DNA from: Paracoccaceae bacterium
GTDB lineage: Bacteria; Pseudomonadota; Alphaproteobacteria; Rhodobacterales; Rhodobacteraceae
DNA length: 39,996 nucleotides
Assembly: GCA_020629115.1 (NCBI GenBank)
Contig: JAHDDY010000018.1
Coordinates: 1 to 39,996, forward strand
Reading direction: 5' to 3'
Shown: positions 7,553 to 15,295 of the stretch, one piece after another
Numbering within the stretch: the first letter of the stretch is position 1
Layout: each line of letters starts with the position of its first letter
Position numbers and translations under genes: made by a program
The notes under the pieces: model-generated
What the model was told of the DNA's origin: nothing
What the model saw: only the letters and a program-made list of their open reading frames with translations
The model's database searches: none

Positions 7553-10390
7553 GTGAATGCCTCCGACAGCGACGGTGATCCCTTGAGCGACGAGAACGAG
7601 ACCCCGGGCGCGGGCCCCCTGGCCGAGCCGCAGCGACCCGCCTTCGACGGCCCGACCATCTCCGTCGAGGACGAGATGCGGCGCAGCTATCTCGACTACG
7701 CCATGAGCGTGATCGTCAGCCGCGCCATCCCCGACCTGCGCGACGGCCTCAAGCCCGTCCACCGCCGCATCCTCTACGCGATGGACCAGGCCGGGTACGA
7801 GTGGAACAAGCCCTACCGCAAGTCCGCCCGCGTGGTCGGCGACGTGATCGGCAAGTACCATCCCCATGGCGAGCAGGCGGTCTACGACGCGCTCGTCCGG
7901 ATGGCGCAGGATTTCTCCATGTCGATCATGCTGCTCGACGGGCAGGGGAACTTCGGCTCGATGGACGGCGACCCGCCCGCCGCCCAGCGCTACACCGAAG
8001 TGCGCATGGCCAAGGTGGCCGGGGCTATCCTGGAGGATATCGACCGCGACACGGTGGATTTCCAGCCCAACTACGACAACCAGGACCGCGAGCCGACCGT
8101 CCTGCCCGCGCGCTATCCGAATATCCTCGTGAACGGGGCCGCCGGCATCGCGGTCGGCATGGCGACGAATATCCCGCCCCACAATCTCGGCGAGGTGATC
8201 GACGCGACGCTGGCGCTGATCGAGGACCCGGACCTCGACACCGCCGGGCTGATGGAATACCTGCCCGCGCCCGACTTCCCCACGGGCGGCCTCATCCTCG
8301 GCCAGAGCGGGGCGCGCAAGGCCTATGCGGAGGGGCGCGGCTCCGTCGTCATGCGCGCGCGCACCCATATCGAGGAGATCCGCAAGGACCGCTGGGCCAT
8401 CGTCGTCGACGAGGTGCCCTATCAGGTGAACAAGGCCAATCTGGAGGCCCGCATCGCCGAGCTGGCCAAGGAGAAGAAGATCGAGGGCATCGCCCACGTC
8501 CAGGACGAGAGCGACCGCCACGGCGTGCGCATGGTCGTGGAACTCAAGCGCGACGCGACCGCCGAGGTGGTGCTGAACCAGCTCTTCCGCTTCACGCCCA
8601 TGCAGACGAGCTTCGGCGCGAACATGCTGGCGCTCAACGACGGGCGGCCCGAGCAACTGACCCTCAAGCGCATCCTCACCAGCTTCCTGGCGTTCCGCGA
8701 GGAGGTGGTCGCCCGGCGCACCGCCTTCGAGCTGAACAAGGCGCGCGAGCGGGCGCACGTGTTGTGCGGCCTCGCCGTGGCGGTCGAGAACGTGGACGAG
8801 GTCGTCGCCCTCATCCGCGCATCCCCGGACCCGGTGACCGCGCGCGGGCGGCTGATGGAGCGCGACTGGCCCGCCGCGCAGATCGCCGATTACATCCGCC
8901 TGATCGACGACCCCGAGCACACGATCAACGAGGACGGCACGTATCGGCTGTCCGACACGCAGGCCCGCGCCATCCTCGACCTGCGGCTCCAGCGCCTCAC
9001 GGCCCTCGGCGTCAACGAGATCACGGACGAGCTGGAGGCGCTGGCCGCGAAGATCACCGACTTCCTCGATATCCTGCGCTCCCGCGAGCGCATCCTCGCC
9101 ATCATCTCGGACGAGCTGCGCGCGGTGCACGACGAGTTCGCCGTCCCGCGCCGGACCGAGATCGTGGAATCCCTGGGCGATTTCGACGACGAGGACCTGA
9201 TCGAGCCGGAGGAGATGGTGGTGACCGCCACCCATTCGGGCTACCTCAAGCGCACGCCGCTGGCCGACTACCGGGCGCAGCGGCGCGGCGGCAAGGGCCT
9301 GTCGGCCATGTCCATGAAGGACGAGGATTTCGTCACCCGCCTCTTCTCGGCCAACACGCTGACCCCGGTCCTGTTCTTCATGACCGACGGCATCGTCTAC
9401 AAGCTGAAGGTCTGGCGCCTGCCCCAGGCGGGCCGGGCCTCGCGCGGGAAGGCGCTGGTGAACCTGCTGCCCATCGCGCAGGGCGTCTCCATCGCGGCCA
9501 TGATGCCCGTCGACGTGCCGGAGGACGAGTGGGACAGGCTCCAGATCGTCTTCGCCACCTCGGACGGGAACGTGCGCCGCAACGAGCTGGACGATTTCAT
9601 CAACGTGAAGGCCAACGGCAAGATCGCGATGAAGCTGCCGGAAGGCGTGCGGCTCATTTCCGCGTCCATCTGCACCGAGGACAGCCACGTCCTGCTGACC
9701 TCGGCCATGGGCAAGGCCATCCGCTTCCCCGTCCGGGACGTGCGCGTCTTCAAGGGCCGCGATTCGACCGGGGTGCGCGGGATGCGCCTCACCGAGGGCG
9801 ACGAGGTGGTCTCGATGGCCGTCATCGACGGGGTGGACTACACCCCCGAGGAGGCGCGCGGATACCTGAAGATGCGCCGGGCCATGGCGGGCGAGGATGC
9901 CGCCGACGAGGCCGTGGACGCGCCCGAGGACGAGGGCGAGGATACCGCCGCCGACGCACCCATCCTGTCGAACGAGCGCTATATCGCGCTGTCGGCACAG
10001 GAGGAGATGATCCTCACCATCGCGCGCAACGGCATCGGCAAGCGCACGTCGGCCTTCGAGTACCGCCTGACGCGTCGGGGCGGGCAGGGCGTGACCGCCA
10101 TGGCGCTGGCGGGGAACAGCCGCTCCGGCCCGACTCGCATCGTCGCCTCCTTCCCGGTGGAGGAGGGCGACCAGGTCATGCTCGTCACCGATGGCGGACA
10201 GTCGATCCGCACCGGCGTCTCCGACGTGTCCGTCCGCTCGCGCGGGGCCGGCGGTGTCTGGATGCTGCGCACGGGGGCCGAGGAGAACGTCGTCTCCGTC
10301 GCCCGCCTGGCCGAGCAATCCCCGGATGTCGAGGAGGAGCTGGGCGAGGATGGCGGGGCGGATGCGCCGCCCGAGGCGCCCGAGACGTAG
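7553..10390 (+). CDS. gyrA: DNA gyrase subunit A
   Basis: GyrA is the DNA breakage-reunion subunit of gyrase, which introduces negative supercoils together with GyrB. The N-terminal domain has [24 protein letters not shown] and the catalytic tyrosine Tyr147 in QRYTEVRM. The C-terminal beta-pinwheel begins with the GyrA box QRRGGKG near residue 580, which separates it from ParC. An acidic insert of about 25 residues (near 780-805) interrupts the pinwheel, and the tail is acidic. The track start is GTG 7553; an alternative TTG at 7583 would remove ten residues and gives a more usual N-terminus. In the quinolone-determining region the E. coli Asp82 and Ser83 positions are Glu107 and Gln108, while Asp112 matches Asp87. 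The length (945) is a little above the usual 870-920. Confidence 0.97.
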   Translation: MNASDSDGDPLSDENETPGAGPLAEPQRPAFDGPTISVEDEMRRSYLDYAMSVIVSRAIPDLRDGLKPVHRRILYAMDQAGYEWNKPYRKSARVVGDVIGKYHPHGEQAVYDALVRMAQDFSMSIMLLDGQGNFGSMDGDPPAAQRYTEVRMAKVAGAILEDIDRDTVDFQPNYDNQDREPTVLPARYPNILVNGAAGIAVGMATNIPPHNLGEVIDATLALIEDPDLDTAGLMEYLPAPDFPTGGLILGQSGARKAYAEGRGSVVMRARTHIEEIRKDRWAIVVDEVPYQVNKANLEARIAELAKEKKIEGIAHVQDESDRHGVRMVVELKRDATAEVVLNQLFRFTPMQTSFGANMLALNDGRPEQLTLKRILTSFLAFREEVVARRTAFELNKARERAHVLCGLAVAVENVDEVVALIRASPDPVTARGRLMERDWPAAQIADYIRLIDDPEHTINEDGTYRLSDTQARAILDLRLQRLTALGVNEITDELEALAAKITDFLDILRSRERILAIISDELRAVHDEFAVPRRTEIVESLGDFDDEDLIEPEEMVVTATHSGYLKRTPLADYRAQRRGGKGLSAMSMKDEDFVTRLFSANTLTPVLFFMTDGIVYKLKVWRLPQAGRASRGKALVNLLPIAQGVSIAAMMPVDVPEDEWDRLQIVFATSDGNVRRNELDDFINVKANGKIAMKLPEGVRLISASICTEDSHVLLTSAMGKAIRFPVRDVRVFKGRDSTGVRGMRLTEGDEVVSMAVIDGVDYTPEEARGYLKMRRAMAGEDAADEAVDAPEDEGEDTAADAPILSNERYIALSAQEEMILTIARNGIGKRTSAFEYRLTRRGGQGVTAMALAGNSRSGPTRIVASFPVEEGDQVMLVTDGGQSIRTGVSDVSVRSRGAGGVWMLRTGAEENVVSVARLAEQSPDVEEELGEDGGADAPPEAPET

Positions 10391-10444
10391 AAGGACCGGA
10401 GCGCTCCCCGCGTTCCGGCCTCTTTCGGATCTCGCTCCGCTCCG

Positions 10445-10468
10445 CCCCGCACGCGATGCGGGGTCTTT
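10445..10468 (+). terminator. Intrinsic terminator after gyrA
   Basis: A 7-bp GC-rich stem (CCCCGCA with TGCGGGG, loop CGCGA) at 10445-10463 is followed by TCTTT. It lies 55 bases after the gyrA stop and fits rho-independent termination, although the T-tract is short. Confidence 0.6.
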
Positions 10469-10487
10469 CGCAACATGGCGCACCGCT

Positions 10488-10514
10488 AGAAAAGGCCCCG
10501 GCTCAAGGCCGGGG
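10488..10514 (-). terminator. Intrinsic terminator of the TetR gene
   Basis: On the minus strand a 7-bp stem (CCCCGGC with GCCGGGG, loop CTTGA) is followed by CCTTTTCT. It begins about 20 bases after the stop of the TetR gene. The same core with its flank (GGCCCCGG to CCGGGGC then GAGCGCTT) appears again at 13904-13960. Confidence 0.65.
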
Positions 10515-10536
10515 CGGAGCGCTTTCTACCTGACGC

Positions 10537-11151
10537 TCAGTGCGCCGCCGCGCCGGTCGCCTTGCGGCCCTTCGCGATGCCGAAGGTCGCGGCGGCGGTC
10601 TTGGCGTCGAAGACGGGCTTCTGGCCGTTCACGCAGCCCGCCTGGCGCAGGATGGCGTAGCCGTGCCAGCCGGACCAGATGCCGGTGACGATGCGCTCGA
10701 TCTCGTCGGAGGAACGGGCCTCCTTGACCGACCCGGCGATCGCCTCGCGCAGCGGCTGGAGCGCGATGTCGAGGCTTTCGAGCGCGGCATCGGGGATGCG
10801 GCCCTCCTCGGCGCGGAAGGCGAGGCGGAACTCGTCGGCCTTCTCCTCGGAGAACGTGACGTAGGCATCGCCCAGCGCCGCGACCACCTTCTCCGGCGAG
10901 GTGCTGCGGGCCTTGGCGGCGGCCAGGTCGGCGGCCAGCTCGTTCACGGCCTGCGACTGGAGATAGGCGATGATGTCGGCCTTGTTCTCGAAGTAGGTGT
11001 AGAGGCTCATGGCGCTCATCCCGACTTCCTTGGCGATGCCGCGGATGGTGACCTTCTCGGCCCCGTGCTCGTCCATGATGCGGCGCGCGGCGGCGGCGGC
11101 CTTTTCGCGAACGATGGACTTCTCGTCTTCGGTAAGCGGCTTGCGTGGCAT
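10537..11151 (-). CDS. TetR/AcrR family transcriptional regulator
   Basis: This DNA-binding regulator has 204 residues. The N-terminal helix-turn-helix domain is clear: AARRIMDEHGAEKVTIRGIAKEVGMSAMSLYTYFENKADI is the standard TetR recognition region (residues about 20-60), quoted here only by its hallmarks TIRGIAKEVG and LYTYFENK. The C-terminal ligand domain matches the TetR_C_33-like type with the segment IWSGWHGYAILRQAG. The start is probably ATG 11151 (MPRKPLTEDE), preceded by GGGGGA; an in-frame ATG at 11184 is also preceded by a G-rich stretch. No obvious target gene is divergent. Its own AT-rich upstream region (11185-11350) holds paired direct repeats that could be operator sites. Confidence 0.85.
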   Translation of the reverse strand: MPRKPLTEDEKSIVREKAAAAARRIMDEHGAEKVTIRGIAKEVGMSAMSLYTYFENKADIIAYLQSQAVNELAADLAAAKARSTSPEKVVAALGDAYVTFSEEKADEFRLAFRAEEGRIPDAALESLDIALQPLREAIAGSVKEARSSDEIERIVTGIWSGWHGYAILRQAGCVNGQKPVFDAKTAAATFGIAKGRKATGAAAH

Positions 11152-11278
11152 GATCGTGGTCCCCCAGTTGACTGTCTCTTCCATGAGGACCCCCCGGTCT
11201 CTCGTGGCGTGGAAGGACTATGCCGGGAAACGCTTTTGATTATCTTAAGTCAGACGAGTAACGCCGTGCGGAAATAGG

Positions 11279-11326
11279 AGCATTTGTATCGAAGTATGCT
11301 TTGGAACGGATAGGATTTATATCGAA
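11279..11326. repeat. Pair of 15-bp direct repeats in the AT-rich region upstream of the TetR gene
   Basis: AGCATTTGTATCGAA (11279-11293) and AGGATTTATATCGAA (11312-11326) match at 13 of 15 positions and are 33 bases apart start to start, about three helical turns. They lie in an AT-rich stretch that differs sharply from the surrounding GC-rich genes, 130-175 bases upstream of the TetR start. A regulatory role is inferred. Confidence 0.45.
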
Positions 11327-11353
11327 TACCAAGGTTAATACTCGTTAGGTACG

Positions 11354-11377
11354 AAAAAAGCGGCTCACGCCGCTTTT
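11354..11377 (-). terminator. Intrinsic terminator of bioY
   Basis: A 9-bp stem (AAAAGCGGC with GCCGCTTTT, loop of 4 bases) at 11356-11377 is followed on the minus strand by a run of six T. It starts 28 bases after the bioY stop and is the clearest intrinsic terminator in the window. Confidence 0.8.
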
Positions 11378-11405
11378 CTCTACTCGGTCCTGTGTCGGTG
11401 CGCGC

Positions 11406-12005
11406 CTACCGCCTGAGCTTCCACAGGAGCGGCAGCAGCGCGGCGGCCAGCGCCAGCTTGAGGGCGTCGGCGACGAGGAAGTTCGTCAGGCCCCACTTCA
11501 CGACCCAGGCCCAGCCCTTGTCGGCGGCGTAGAGCGCGCCGAGCCACAGGACGCCGGGCAGGTAGATCAGCGCGTTGCCGATCAGCATGGCCCCGGCCAT
11601 CCTCGGCACCGAACGGTCCCACCCCGCCTCGGCCAGCCTGCCGAGCACGATGGCCGCGAGGACGAAGCCGACGAGATAGCCGCCCGTGCCGCCCATCATG
11701 TAGTCGATGCCGTAGGCGGTGGCCGAGGAGCCGGTGAAGATGTCGAAGCCCATCGCGCCGACGAGCATGTAGCCGAGCATCGTCGCCCCGCCCAGCCGCG
11801 CGCCGTAGGCCGCGCCGACCGTGAGCACCACGAAGGTCTGCATCGTCATCGGCACGGGCCAGAACGGTACCTTGATCTTGGCCGCGACGGCCATGGCGGC
11901 GATGCCGGCCGCGATGAGCAGGAGCGAGCGGAGCAGGGCGCCGCGCCCGGCCTCCGCCGGCCAGTACGCCTGCGAGAGCGTCGATGCGGATGCGCTGGAT
12001 GCCAT
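11406..12005 (-). CDS. bioY: Biotin transporter BioY (ECF S component)
   Basis: BioY is the substrate-binding membrane subunit of the biotin uptake system and can work alone or with the EcfA/EcfT module. The 199-residue protein has six predicted membrane segments. Family hallmarks are the loop VPMTMQTFVVLTVGAAYG near residue 50, then GYMLVGAMG, the segment GGTGGYLVGF and the helix GVLWLGALY toward the end. ATG 12005 has an AAGGAG ribosome binding site and starts 25 bases after the DUF6314 gene, so both are probably one transcript. No bioM or bioN is present nearby. A strong terminator follows at 11354-11377. Confidence 0.93.
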   Translation of the reverse strand: MASSASASTLSQAYWPAEAGRGALLRSLLLIAAGIAAMAVAAKIKVPFWPVPMTMQTFVVLTVGAAYGARLGGATMLGYMLVGAMGFDIFTGSSATAYGIDYMMGGTGGYLVGFVLAAIVLGRLAEAGWDRSVPRMAGAMLIGNALIYLPGVLWLGALYAADKGWAWVVKWGLTNFLVADALKLALAAALLPLLWKLRR

Positions 12006-12030
12006 GGGGCGTCTCCTTGGAAAGCTGGTA

Positions 12031-12492
12031 TCAGTCGCGCGGAGACTGCACCGGAAGCGCGCCGGGATGCAAGCGGGTGTAGAGGCTTTCGAGCGTGTAA
12101 TCCTTGCGCGGCCCGCTCACCCGCCACGTCGCGGTCCAGCGGTCGGACGTCTCGAAGGCGTAGGCGACGCGGTAGAGGTCCGGGGGGCAGTCGTGGACGT
12201 CCGCGGCCCGGCCCCCGCGCGGCGCGACCTGGTGGAAGGGGCGTCCGTCGTCGAAGGATACCCGCGCCCCCGGCCCCTCGAACGTCCAGCGATGGCGCCG
12301 GACCGCGCGCAGGATGCCCGCGCCGGTGTCGAGCGTGCCGTCCTCGCGGTAGGACAGCGCCCCGCCATCCGGCTCGAACCGCGCCTCGCCCGCGAAGCGC
12401 ATCGCGCGGCCCGCCCGCCGGTCGTCGACCCATCGGTCGAGCCGCCAGACCCCCGCGAGATAGGCCCGCAGGTCCGCCTCGGCATCGTGCAT
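12031..12492 (-). CDS. DUF6314 family protein
   Basis: This 153-residue protein has no known function. It matches the DUF6314 pattern that I know from Rhodobacterales and relatives: an N-terminal YLAGVWRLDRWVDD, the middle segment ALSYREDGTL and a C-terminal VSGPRKDYTLESLYTR. The pattern of alternating beta strands with conserved W, R and Y residues suggests a small lipocalin-like barrel, which is inference. I chose ATG 12492 over 12522 because a GGGAGA ribosome binding site sits just before it. It is divergent from purB and precedes bioY in the same direction by 25 bases. Confidence 0.75.
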   Translation of the reverse strand: MHDAEADLRAYLAGVWRLDRWVDDRRAGRAMRFAGEARFEPDGGALSYREDGTLDTGAGILRAVRRHRWTFEGPGARVSFDDGRPFHQVAPRGGRAADVHDCPPDLYRVAYAFETSDRWTATWRVSGPRKDYTLESLYTRLHPGALPVQSPRD

Positions 12493-12502
12493 GATCTTCT
12501 CC

Positions 12503-12532
12503 CGGACAGGGCACCCCCGCACCTGCTATAGC
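12503..12532 (+). promoter_or_regulatory. Candidate purB promoter
   Basis: A CGGACA box (12503-12508, four of six consensus positions) and TATAGC (12527-12532) are separated by 18 bases. Transcription would begin near 12539, about 28 bases before the purB ATG. The fit is modest. Confidence 0.35.
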
Positions 12533-12566
12533 GCGCCCATCCGCGAATCGCACGAGAAGGCCCGCC

Positions 12567-13868
12567 ATGATCCCCCGCTATTCCCGCCCCGAGATGACCG
12601 CCATCTGGTCGCCGGAGACGAAGTTCCGCATCTGGTTCGAGATCGAGGCCCACGCCGCCGACCGGATGGCCGAGCTGGGCGTCATCCCGCGCGAGGCGGC
12701 GGCGAAGGTGTGGACGGCGAAGGAGGTGGCGTTCGACATCGACCGCATCGACGCCATCGAGCGGGAGGTCAAGCACGACGTCATCGCCTTTCTCACGCAC
12801 CTGTCCGAGATCGTCGGGCCGGAGGCGCGCTTCGTGCATCAGGGGATGACCTCGTCGGACGTGCTCGACACCTGCTTCAACGTGCAGCTCGTGCGCGCGA
12901 GCGATATCCTGCTGGCCGACATGGACGCCCTGCTCGCCGCGCTGAAGGCCCGTGCCGTCGAGCACAAGGACACCGTCACCATCGGGCGCAGCCATGGCAT
13001 CCACGCTGAGCCGACGACCTTCGGGCTGAAGCTGGCGCAGGCCTACGCCGAAATGGACCGCAACCGCGCCCGCCTCGTCGCGGCGCGGGAGGAGATCGCC
13101 ACCTGCGCGATATCGGGCGCGGTCGGCACCTTCGCCAATATCGACCCGTCGGTCGAGGTGCACGTGGCCGAGCGGATGGGCCTCGGGGTCGAGCCGGTCT
13201 CGACGCAGGTCATCCCCCGCGACCGCCATGCGATGTTCTTCGCCACCCTGGGCGTCGTCGCCTCGTCCATCGAGCGGATCGCGACGGAGGTGCGGCATCT
13301 GCAGCGGACGGAGGTCCTGGAGGCGGAGGAATACTTCTCCCCCGGCCAGAAGGGATCGAGCGCCATGCCGCACAAGCGCAACCCCGTCCTGACCGAGAAC
13401 CTGACCGGCCTCGCCCGCATGGTCCGCGCCTACGCGCTGCCCGCCATGGAGAACGTCGCCCTGTGGCACGAGCGGGACATCTCGCATTCGTCGGTCGAGC
13501 GCATGATCGGGCCGGACGCGACAATCACCCTCGATTTCGCGCTCGCGCGGCTGACCGGGGTGATCGAGAAGCTGGTCGTCTATCCCGAGACGATGATGGC
13601 GAACATGAACAGGTTCCGCGGGCTGGTCCATTCCCAGCGTGTGCTGCTGGCCCTGACCCAGGCGGGGGTGAGCCGGGAAGACAGCTATCGCCTCGTCCAG
13701 CGCAACGCGATGAAGGTGTGGGAGGAGGGCAAGGACTTCCTGACCGAACTGAAGGCGGATGCGGACGTGACGGCCGCGCTGGACGATGCGGCGCTGGAGG
13801 GCCTGTTCGACCTTGCGCACCATACGAAGCACGTGGACACGATCTTCGCGCGGGTGTTCGGGGAGTAG
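12567..13868 (+). CDS. purB: Adenylosuccinate lyase
   Basis: PurB is a cytoplasmic homotetrameric lyase acting twice in purine synthesis: it cleaves SAICAR to AICAR and adenylosuccinate to AMP, releasing fumarate each time. The 433-residue protein has the three fumarase-superfamily regions: HQGMTSSDVLDTC near residue 93, GRSHGIHAEPTTFG near residue 140 and the signature GSSAMPHKRNP starting at Gly263, whose serine loop carries the catalytic base. The N-terminus IPRYSRPEMTAIWSPETKF is typical of bacterial PurB. ATG 12567 has a GAGAAGG ribosome binding site. It is a single gene, divergent from the DUF6314 gene and ending at a shared hairpin (13904-13951). Confidence 0.97.
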   Translation: MIPRYSRPEMTAIWSPETKFRIWFEIEAHAADRMAELGVIPREAAAKVWTAKEVAFDIDRIDAIEREVKHDVIAFLTHLSEIVGPEARFVHQGMTSSDVLDTCFNVQLVRASDILLADMDALLAALKARAVEHKDTVTIGRSHGIHAEPTTFGLKLAQAYAEMDRNRARLVAAREEIATCAISGAVGTFANIDPSVEVHVAERMGLGVEPVSTQVIPRDRHAMFFATLGVVASSIERIATEVRHLQRTEVLEAEEYFSPGQKGSSAMPHKRNPVLTENLTGLARMVRAYALPAMENVALWHERDISHSSVERMIGPDATITLDFALARLTGVIEKLVVYPETMMANMNRFRGLVHSQRVLLALTQAGVSREDSYRLVQRNAMKVWEEGKDFLTELKADADVTAALDDAALEGLFDLAHHTKHVDTIFARVFGE

Positions 13869-13903
13869 ACTGCGCTGCTCCGGAGAAGCGCGAAACTTCG
13901 ATA

Positions 13904-13960
13904 GGCCCCGGACCAGCGCAGCAGGACTTCGCCCTGCAGCGTATCCGGGGCAGAGCGCTT
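13904..13960. terminator. Long hairpin between purB and the HMG-CoA lyase gene, likely bidirectional terminator and repeat copy
   Basis: An outer 8-bp stem (GCCCCGGA 13905-13912 with TCCGGGGC 13944-13951) encloses an inner stem (GCAGG 13921-13925 with CCTGC 13933-13937, extended by three more pairs). It sits between two converging genes. The flanks GGCCCCGG and CCGGGGC-GAGCGCTT are shared with the hairpin at 10494-10524, so this looks like a second copy of a small intergenic repeat family. The T-tract is weak. Confidence 0.5.
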
Positions 13961-14810
13961 ACTGAACCAATCCCCGCGCGAAGGCCGCCGCCTTCGCCAC
14001 CTTCTCCCTGTCCAGCCCCGTCTCGAACCCCCGCGCCTCGACGTAGGGGATCACCGCCTCCGTCGCCACGTTCCCCTTCGCCCCCGGCGCATAGGGACAG
14101 CCGCCCAGGCCCCCGGCGCAGGCATCGAAGGTGCGCAGGCCATGCTCCAGCGCGACGCCGATATTGTCGAGCGCGCGGCCCTCGGTATCGTGGAAATGCC
14201 CGGCGAGCTGCTCCGCCGGGGCCACGTCCAGCACGGTGCGGAGCATCGCGTCGGTGCTTTCCGGCGTTGCATGGCCGATGGTATCGCCGAGGGAGACTTC
14301 GTAGCAGCCGAGCGTGCGCAACGCCTCGACCACCCGGGCCACGGCCCCCGGCGCCGTCGGACCGTCATAGGGGCAGTCCGTCACCACCGAGACGTAGCCG
14401 CGCATCGGGATGCCCGCCTCCCGCGCCGCATCCGCCACGGCCTCGAACCGTTCCAGCGATTCCGCTATGGTGGCGTTGAGGTTGGCCTTCGAGAACCCTT
14501 CCGAAGCCGAGGCGAAGATGGCGACCTCGTCCGCCCCCGCCGCCCGCGCACCCTCGAAGCCGCGCAGGTTCGGCGTCAGGGCGGCGTACTCCGTCCCCCC
14601 GGCCCGCGCGATTCCGGCCATCACGTCCGCCGCATCCGCCATCTGTGGCACCCATCTGGGCGAGACGAAGCTGGTCGCCTCGATCTTCGCGAAGCCGCAG
14701 GCGGAGAGCCGGTCGATCAGGGCGATCTTGTCGGCGGTCGCGATGGGGCGCGCCTCGTTCTGCAATCCGTCGCGCGGGGCCATCTCGAAGATCGTGACGC
14801 GCCCGCTCAT
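13959..14810 (-). CDS. mvaB: Hydroxymethylglutaryl-CoA lyase
   Basis: This 283-residue enzyme is a TIM-barrel member of the HMGL-like family that cleaves HMG-CoA to acetyl-CoA and acetoacetate, the last step of leucine breakdown. Hallmarks are EMAPRDGLQNE near residue 9 (metal and substrate residues), ATSFVSPRWVPQMADA, GDTIGHATP, the metal-binding GHFHDTEG, and the C-terminal signature GLGGCPYAPGAKGN with its catalytic cysteine. The start ATG 14810 overlaps the thioesterase stop as ATGA and has no clear ribosome binding site, so it is probably translated by coupling. The carboxylase and dehydrogenase genes usually linked to it in leucine operons are not within this window. Confidence 0.93.
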   Translation of the reverse strand: MSGRVTIFEMAPRDGLQNEARPIATADKIALIDRLSACGFAKIEATSFVSPRWVPQMADAADVMAGIARAGGTEYAALTPNLRGFEGARAAGADEVAIFASASEGFSKANLNATIAESLERFEAVADAAREAGIPMRGYVSVVTDCPYDGPTAPGAVARVVEALRTLGCYEVSLGDTIGHATPESTDAMLRTVLDVAPAEQLAGHFHDTEGRALDNIGVALEHGLRTFDACAGGLGGCPYAPGAKGNVATEAVIPYVEARGFETGLDREKVAKAAAFARGLVQ

Positions 14811-15295
14811 GTCGGCAGCGCGAAGACGAGGCAGGTCGTGGTGCCGGTCGCATGGATCTTCCCGTCCGGGTCGACCATCTCCCCCGTCGCCGTCGCGATG
14901 CGCCGCCCGGAGCTGACCACCGTGCCGATGGCGCGAAGCGGCGGGGTTCGGGTGAAGGCGGGGCGCAGGATGGTGATCTTGTACTCGACGGTCGTGTAGC
15001 CCATCCCCTGCGGCAGCGTCGTCTGCACCGCGCAGGCCATGCAGCTGTCGAGCAGCGTCCCGAACCAGCCGCCATGCGCGCCGCCGAGCGGATTGTACGT
15101 CCCGAACCCCGCCTTCCCCTCGAAGACGACGCGGCCCTCCCCGACCTCCGTCAGGCGATAATCGAGCGTGCGGCCGATGGGCGGCTGGGGGAAGCGGCCC
15201 GTGCGCATCCCGTCGACGAACTCGAACCCGCTCATCGTGGCAAGCCGTTCGGGGGTGAGCAGGTCGTCCGGCGTCTCGGCGAAGGTGGCGGTCAT
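14807..15295 (-). CDS. PaaI-type hotdog thioesterase
   Basis: This 162-residue protein is a hotdog-fold acyl-CoA thioesterase. The family segment GTYNPLGGAHGGWFGTLLDSCMA (hallmarks NPLGGAHGG and LLDSCMA) carries the helix and catalytic loop, and the C-terminal strand ATGTTTCLVF completes the fold. The N-terminal 40 residues include FVDGMRTGRFPQPP, seen in many proteobacterial members. ATG 15295 is preceded by GGGAGA. It overlaps the acyl-CoA synthetase stop as ATGA, and its own stop overlaps the HMG-CoA lyase start the same way. The three genes should therefore be made together. The acyl group it hydrolyses is unknown. Confidence 0.88.
   Translation of the reverse strand: MTATFAETPDDLLTPERLATMSGFEFVDGMRTGRFPQPPIGRTLDYRLTEVGEGRVVFEGKAGFGTYNPLGGAHGGWFGTLLDSCMACAVQTTLPQGMGYTTVEYKITILRPAFTRTPPLRAIGTVVSSGRRIATATGEMVDPDGKIHATGTTTCLVFALPT

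Noticed and set aside
6995-10483. 1162-codon minus-strand ORF opposite gyrA
   Set aside because: Antisense shadow of gyrA, low-complexity His/Asp/Gly/Arg-rich translation, no motifs.
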